A DNA stretch of 17,551 bases from positions 1 to 17,551 of the forward strand of contig DASWHW010000138.1 of the NCBI GenBank assembly GCA_036397975.1, given 5' to 3'. Positions 13,346 through 17,551 of the stretch are shown here, piece after piece. Position 1 is the first letter of the stretch. Each line of letters begins with the position of its first letter. Source of the stretch: SZUA-287 sp036397975 (GTDB lineage: Bacteria; Bacteroidota; Ignavibacteria; UBA10030; UBA6906). Under the pieces are notes generated by a model. It was not told the DNA's origin. It ran no database searches and saw only the letters and a list, made by a program, of their open reading frames with translations. Made by a program: the position numbers and the translations under genes.

Positions 13346-15289
13346 ATGAATAAGTTCAGAGTTGCTTTCGCAATATCCAGTGTCGCTCTCCTTGTTGTGC
13401 TTGCTGTGTCGCCGCTGAAGGATCTTTTCCGCGACTGGAAGGGTTTCCAACACAGGTATAATGAAGTCGTTGATCAATTACCGCAACGTATCAAGCATGC
13501 AGAGATCGGAATCAAACAGATCTGGGTCCAGAAACTCGGTCGTGTAGATCGCTGTACCACATGCCATCTCGGAGTGGATGAGAAAGCGCTTGCATCGACG
13601 GAGAAACCCTTTCGGGCACATCCACGGATATACCACAAGCTTGACGATTTCGGATGCACTGTATGCCACGAAGGGCAGGGCCTTGCAACCACCGAGGCGG
13701 AGGCTCACGGTGTCGTAGAGTACTGGGATCGTCCCAGCCTTTCAATCGGATTCATGGAGGCTTCCTGCGCAAAGTGTCACAAGGAGCAAGAAGTGCCGGA
13801 AGCGCCCGTCCTCAGCCTTGGACGTAAACTTGTCAAAGAATCAAACTGCGTCGGCTGCCACAAAATCCAGGGGTACCCCCGACAATGGATTCCAAGCCTC
13901 GACGGGATAGGAACAAAAGTAAATCGCGCCTGGCTCTTCAACTGGCTGATAAATCCCAAGGGGTACTTTGCGAAAGCGAAAATGCCCAACTTCCATCTGA
14001 CAGATGAAGAGGCAAACATCCTTACCGATTTCTTGTTGACTTACAAATCGTTCTCAATAGGCGTTTTCCTCGACCCACTCCCAAAGATTCTTACTTCAGC
14101 TACCGACGTGCAACGAGAAAAAATGATTGATGTCGGCATGACTCGATTCCGTGAGGCACGGTGTATCAGTTGCCATCCCATCAATGGCCGGGGCGGATAC
14201 GTTGCGACGGATCTTGGAAAGGTGGCAAGCAAGGCATCTGTGCAATGGATTTATAACTACATCAAGAATCCGAAACGTTTGCAACCGGGGGTTGAGATGC
14301 CGAGATTCCGGTTCAGTGAAACCGACCTTGCGGCCGTGATGGCCTATATCGCAAGCGAGTTTGTCGATTACGACACCCAAGAACTTCCTCCGCATACACT
14401 CGATCCAGGATTCTATGAAAAGGGCCTCGCTCTGCTGAAAAAGTATAACTGCACGGGTTGTCACGATTTGGGCAATATGAGAAAAGGGGAGGAGATGGGC
14501 CCGGAGTTGACGTTTGTTGGAGGCAAGAATCTGTATGAGATTGATTTTGGAAAGACGGGAATTGACCGTTCCCTTCCATCATATCTTTACACAAAACTCA
14601 AAAGTCCTCGAGCGTTTTCCGCCACGATGAAAATGCCCGACTATGGATTTTCAGAAAAAGAAGCACGGGCAATTGCGGTATCGTTGCTTGGGAACGTAAA
14701 TGAGAATATTCCGGAACAACTGAAGATCCATCCGGGATCCTCAAGTACCTATGCCCCCCAGGGAGATTTCGGGAGATTGGTTGATGACCTTGCTTGCTTT
14801 GGCTGTCACACTATTTTCGGTCGTGGGAGGCTCGTGGCAACGGACCTGAGTATTGAAGCGAGTCAGGCAGAGAAGCGATGGATTGAAAGCTATTTCAAAG
14901 TGCCCTATTCACTCCGACCAAACCTGACCGAACGTATGCCAAATTTGTTTTTGAAGGATGACGAGATCAAAACGATTGTCGATTATATGGGGACTGTTTT
15001 CATTGCGGATAGTTTGACACGGGACATCAAAATGGATGTCTTAACAATTGAAGAGGGCAAGGCTCTCTATTACGGCGCCTATGGATGCCAAGCTTGTCAC
15101 CAAATTAATTCTAAGGGAGGGTACGTTGGACCGCCCCTTGACAATCTTCGGGTCCGACTGAAGTCTGGCTGGGTCTTTCACTGGCTGAAGAATCCGCAGG
15201 CATTTAATCCGGAGACAATCGAGCCCAATAATAATCTCAACGATGATGAGGCGGAAGCATTGACAGCATTTCTCATGAGCCTAAAGTGA
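13346..15289 (+). CDS. Membrane-anchored octaheme cytochrome c
   Basis: A 647-residue protein with an uncleaved-looking signal anchor (about 6-22) and eight CxxCH sites: C70, C104, C141, C168, C273, C369, C484 and C581. The first three are close together in a CTTCHLG / GCTVCHEGQG / CAKCH region rich in extra histidines (H92, H97, H121), suggesting bis-His hemes. The last five are class I cytochrome modules about 100 residues apart, each with a W-x-x-N/K-P segment and, in four of them, an MP axial methionine (M213, M318, M430, M531). The fifth has E626-P where the others have Met-Pro. It lies after the cytochrome b genes, so it likely takes electrons from the Rieske head in place of cytochrome c1/f and forms a heme wire across the periplasm. 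Confidence 0.93.
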   Translation: MNKFRVAFAISSVALLVVLAVSPLKDLFRDWKGFQHRYNEVVDQLPQRIKHAEIGIKQIWVQKLGRVDRCTTCHLGVDEKALASTEKPFRAHPRIYHKLDDFGCTVCHEGQGLATTEAEAHGVVEYWDRPSLSIGFMEASCAKCHKEQEVPEAPVLSLGRKLVKESNCVGCHKIQGYPRQWIPSLDGIGTKVNRAWLFNWLINPKGYFAKAKMPNFHLTDEEANILTDFLLTYKSFSIGVFLDPLPKILTSATDVQREKMIDVGMTRFREARCISCHPINGRGGYVATDLGKVASKASVQWIYNYIKNPKRLQPGVEMPRFRFSETDLAAVMAYIASEFVDYDTQELPPHTLDPGFYEKGLALLKKYNCTGCHDLGNMRKGEEMGPELTFVGGKNLYEIDFGKTGIDRSLPSYLYTKLKSPRAFSATMKMPDYGFSEKEARAIAVSLLGNVNENIPEQLKIHPGSSSTYAPQGDFGRLVDDLACFGCHTIFGRGRLVATDLSIEASQAEKRWIESYFKVPYSLRPNLTERMPNLFLKDDEIKTIVDYMGTVFIADSLTRDIKMDVLTIEEGKALYYGAYGCQACHQINSKGGYVGPPLDNLRVRLKSGWVFHWLKNPQAFNPETIEPNNNLNDDEAEALTAFLMSLK

Positions 15290-15300
15290 GCAGGCGACTA

Positions 15301-15747
15301 ATGAAGAGTATTCTTGTATTGTGTTGTTCGTTGCTGTTGCTCGGCTGTTCCAAACAGAATGCAGGATCTTTCCATCCGGCAGCAAGTGATACCAGTCAAG
15401 TTGCCGGACAAACAAGCCGGGAAATTGTTTCACCTCCAAACACGTATGAACAACGCCAAGGAAAGTATCTATACCTCAAGTACTGTGCCGTATGCCATGG
15501 CGATCAGGGGGGTGCAGATGGTTTTAACACATACAACTTGGACCCGAAACCACACAGTTTGGCTGACTCGGACTACGTGGCGGCTCTTTCAGACGCAACT
15601 CTGGCGCAAGTGATCGCGATGGGTGGACGAGGCGTCAACAAATCTCCGTTGATGCCTGCGTATCAGGGAACGCTGAATAAGGATCAAATTACTTTTTTGG
15701 TTGCGCATGTGAGAGAACTATCCCGAAGTGAAACGGAGACACAGTAA
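15301..15747 (+). CDS. Monoheme class I cytochrome c lipoprotein
   Basis: A 148-residue lipoprotein: signal MKSILVLCCSLLLLGC with the lipidated cysteine at residue 16, a Ser/Gln-rich linker, then a class I cytochrome c with CAVCH (C62, C65, H66) and probable axial M118 in SPLMPAY. It probably shuttles electrons between the octaheme cytochrome and another carrier or oxidase. ATG 15301 has AGCAGG 6 nt upstream. A GTG at 15286, overlapping the previous stop (GTGA), is an alternative that adds five residues (SRRL) and leaves the signal intact. Last gene of the operon. Confidence 0.88.
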   Translation: MKSILVLCCSLLLLGCSKQNAGSFHPAASDTSQVAGQTSREIVSPPNTYEQRQGKYLYLKYCAVCHGDQGGADGFNTYNLDPKPHSLADSDYVAALSDATLAQVIAMGGRGVNKSPLMPAYQGTLNKDQITFLVAHVRELSRSETETQ

Positions 15748-16094
15748 TCGGGGACGTCGCTTTCATTTTGGGAAAACAGCTGGGAGCCGCTCGTGACATT
15801 TACATTAGCGGCATATCTCATCCAAGAGTTCTGAACCTCTCAGGGTATTTCTCTGTTTTAGTCCAACGACCTTAACAGAAGGCAATGACGTGTGTTTATA
15901 GGCGCAGGTGATCAGTTGCCTCGGTATTCCTCCTGCAAGAACTGCAAGCTGCTCGTGTTCCCCCTTGTTTTGATAACTGGCGATTCGATGTTCTCTCGTT
16001 ATTTCGCATTGACTCTTTAATAGAGAGATTCTATCTTCCACAATCCATCCCCTTTGATCCGGACTATTCCACCTATTCCAGTTGGAGGATTGCC
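15748..16094. other. Intergenic region after the electron-transfer operon
   Basis: About 350 bp with no convincing gene. A 6-bp inverted repeat GCCGCT/AGCGGC (15786-15791 with 15807-15812, loop 15 nt) could end the operon but lacks a T-run. AGAGTTCTGAACCTCT at 15824-15839 is a short imperfect palindrome. A sigma-70-like promoter for the next gene lies near its right end. Confidence 0.5.
16009..16037 (+). promoter_or_regulatory. Sigma-70-like promoter of the SBBP-repeat gene
   Basis: TTGACT, a 17-bp spacer and TATCTT match the -35 and -10 hexamers in 5/6 and 4/6 bases. Transcription would start near 16044, about 50 nt before ATG 16095, consistent with separate expression from the upstream operon. 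Confidence 0.45.
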
Positions 16095-17551
16095 ATGAAC
16101 CGTTCTCGCCTAATTGTTCTTCTCTGTGTATCGTTTCTTCTTTCTCTCGGTCAGCTAAAATCCCAGGTTACGGAGGTCTGGATCGCTTCGTACAACGGGC
16201 CCGCGAACAACGCCGACAATGCGTATATGATGACGATCGACGCTTTGGGCAACATTTACGTTGCGGGAGAATCCCGCACCGGGGCGAGTACCACCGACAG
16301 TATTGACTGTGCTGTAGTGAAGTACAACCCAAGCGGCGATACGGTTTGGGTCAGATTCTACAACGGGATTGGAAACAGGCGTGACGTTGTCCGCGCGATT
16401 GCTGTTGATGACAGCGGCAATGTCTACGTAACGGGGGATAGTTACGGCACAACGGATTTTGATATGGCAACTGTGAAATACAGTTCATCCGGTGTGCAAC
16501 AGTGGGCAATGAGATACAACGGAAGTGCGAATGGCCCTGACGGCGCCAGCGCAATTGCTGTGGATGCCTTGGGAAATGCTTACGTCACAGGCTACAGCGA
16601 TGGGGATGCATCTCCCGTGTTTCGTCAGGATGACTACGTGACAATCAAGTACAATGCGACCGGTGCCGTGCAGTGGGCAAAGCGATATGATGGTCCTTCT
16701 TCGTTTCATGACATTCCCCATGCTATCGCTGTTGATACAGCCGGGTATGTGTACGTCACCGGACAAAGCAGCGGCAGCGGAGGAACTCGATATAATTATG
16801 CAACGATCAAGTACAACTCCATTGGCGATAGCGTGTGGCTTCGTGCATACAATAACGACGTTGCAAATTACAACGACATTGCATGGGCTCTCAAGGTGGA
16901 TGGCGCCGGGAATGTCTATGTGACAGGATCAAGTGATGCAACAACAGGTACCACCGAAGACTACGTGACAATCAAATATGATGCATCCGGCACACAACAA
17001 TGGCTTGCCCGATACAATGGTCCGGGAGGAGGGGATGAGGCATACGCAATGGCGGTTGATGATAACGGCAACGCATATGTGACCGGCAGAAGCAGAGGCG
17101 GTAGCCCCACGTTTAGCTACGACTACCTTACTATTCGATATGACGCCGCAACTGGTGATACCACATGGACTGCGCGCTACAATGGGGACGGAAACGGGTT
17201 GGATGCCGCGCTATCGATTGCTCTTGATCATCGCGGTAACGTGTTTGTCACCGGCTATAGCACTGGCAACTCCACCGGTCTTGATATTGCCACCATCGGA
17301 TACGATTCAACTGGCAGTCCAAGATGGGTTCGTCGTTATGCATCAAGCGGTTCGAATAATGATCTTGGCAATGCAATCGCGGCCGATACCTCGGGATTTG
17401 TCTACGTCGCCGGGACAGGGTATGGCGGCACGCAGGTAAACAACTTCGTTACGATTAAGTATCAGGATACCGGCCCCGTCGCTGTTGAAGAGGAAGCGAG
17501 TTCCGTTCCGGAAGCATTTGAGTTGGCACAGAACTACCCGAATCCATTCAA
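16095..17551 (+). CDS. SBBP-repeat secreted protein with type IX secretion signal, partial
   Basis: Open to the right edge, 485 residues visible. After a signal peptide (MNRSRLIVLLCVSFLLSLGQLKSQ) come eight repeats of 50-60 residues of the form AIAVD-x-x-GNVYVTG, then D-x-x-TIKY-x-x-x-G, then QW-x-x-RYNG, the SBBP (seven-bladed beta-propeller-like) pattern; the eighth is cut short. Then follows an acidic linker (EEEASSVPEA) and FELAQNYPNPF at 475-485, the opening of the Por/type IX C-terminal sorting domain, so the full protein should extend about 70-80 residues more. It should be exported and attached to the surface or released. GGAG lies 7 nt before ATG 16095. No heme motif is visible in the part seen. 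Probably unrelated in function to the operon. Confidence 0.88.
   Translation, partial: MNRSRLIVLLCVSFLLSLGQLKSQVTEVWIASYNGPANNADNAYMMTIDALGNIYVAGESRTGASTTDSIDCAVVKYNPSGDTVWVRFYNGIGNRRDVVRAIAVDDSGNVYVTGDSYGTTDFDMATVKYSSSGVQQWAMRYNGSANGPDGASAIAVDALGNAYVTGYSDGDASPVFRQDDYVTIKYNATGAVQWAKRYDGPSSFHDIPHAIAVDTAGYVYVTGQSSGSGGTRYNYATIKYNSIGDSVWLRAYNNDVANYNDIAWALKVDGAGNVYVTGSSDATTGTTEDYVTIKYDASGTQQWLARYNGPGGGDEAYAMAVDDNGNAYVTGRSRGGSPTFSYDYLTIRYDAATGDTTWTARYNGDGNGLDAALSIALDHRGNVFVTGYSTGNSTGLDIATIGYDSTGSPRWVRRYASSGSNNDLGNAIAADTSGFVYVAGTGYGGTQVNNFVTIKYQDTGPVAVEEEASSVPEAFELAQNYPNPF

Noticed and set aside
15805..16041. Minus-strand frame of 78 codons in the last intergenic region
   Set aside because: No ribosome-binding site, no motif, and it overlaps the likely promoter of the next gene.

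Overview
The window looks like the chromosome of an anaerobic or facultative member of the Bacteroidota/Ignavibacteriota side of the FCB group. The main pointer is the cut-off gene at the right edge: a secreted beta-propeller protein whose last visible residues (ELAQNYPNPF) are the start of a type IX secretion sorting domain. Multiheme cytochromes, sigma-54 control and a split cytochrome b fit this but do not fix the genus. I see no rRNA, tRNA, CRISPR array, insertion sequence or phage gene.

Layout. (1) Positions 1-2003, minus strand: a two-gene unit with a polytopic membrane protein of unknown function and a lipoprotein with a von Willebrand A-like metal site; the lipoprotein runs off the left edge. 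(2) 2004-2476: divergent intergenic region with a perfect 14-bp palindrome. (3) 2477-6420, plus: a membrane sensor histidine kinase overlapping by 4 nt a sigma-54-activating NtrC-type response regulator. (4) 6421-6626: a control region with two related imperfect palindromes about 29 bp apart (probable activator sites) and a -24/-12 sigma-54 promoter. (5) 6627-15747, plus: ten genes in one direction. They are a stand-alone receiver, a fused monoheme cytochrome/outer-membrane barrel (Cyc2-like architecture), a blue-copper protein, a GltD-like FAD/NAD(P) Fe-S protein, a Rieske protein, a small protein with a duplicated four-cysteine motif, cytochrome b (b6-like) and its subunit-IV-like partner, an eight-heme cytochrome c and a monoheme cytochrome c lipoprotein. 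(6) 15748-16094: intergenic, with a sigma-70-like promoter. (7) 16095-17551, plus: the SBBP-repeat type IX cargo, cut by the right edge.

Reading of the system. Regions 3-5 look like one self-contained, self-regulated electron-transfer module. The kinase/NtrC pair sits directly upstream of the only sigma-54 promoter I found, and that promoter points into the receiver-cytochrome operon. The products could form a chain from an outer-membrane heme-porin through periplasmic copper and heme carriers to a Rieske/cytochrome b quinone complex, with an attached flavin/Fe-S protein that could exchange electrons with NAD(P)H or ferredoxin. Whether electrons run inward (oxidising an external donor, with reverse transport to NAD(P)+) or outward (extracellular respiration) cannot be told from sequence. 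Individual parts resemble known families; the combination, and the duplicated four-cysteine protein in particular, is what deserves attention.
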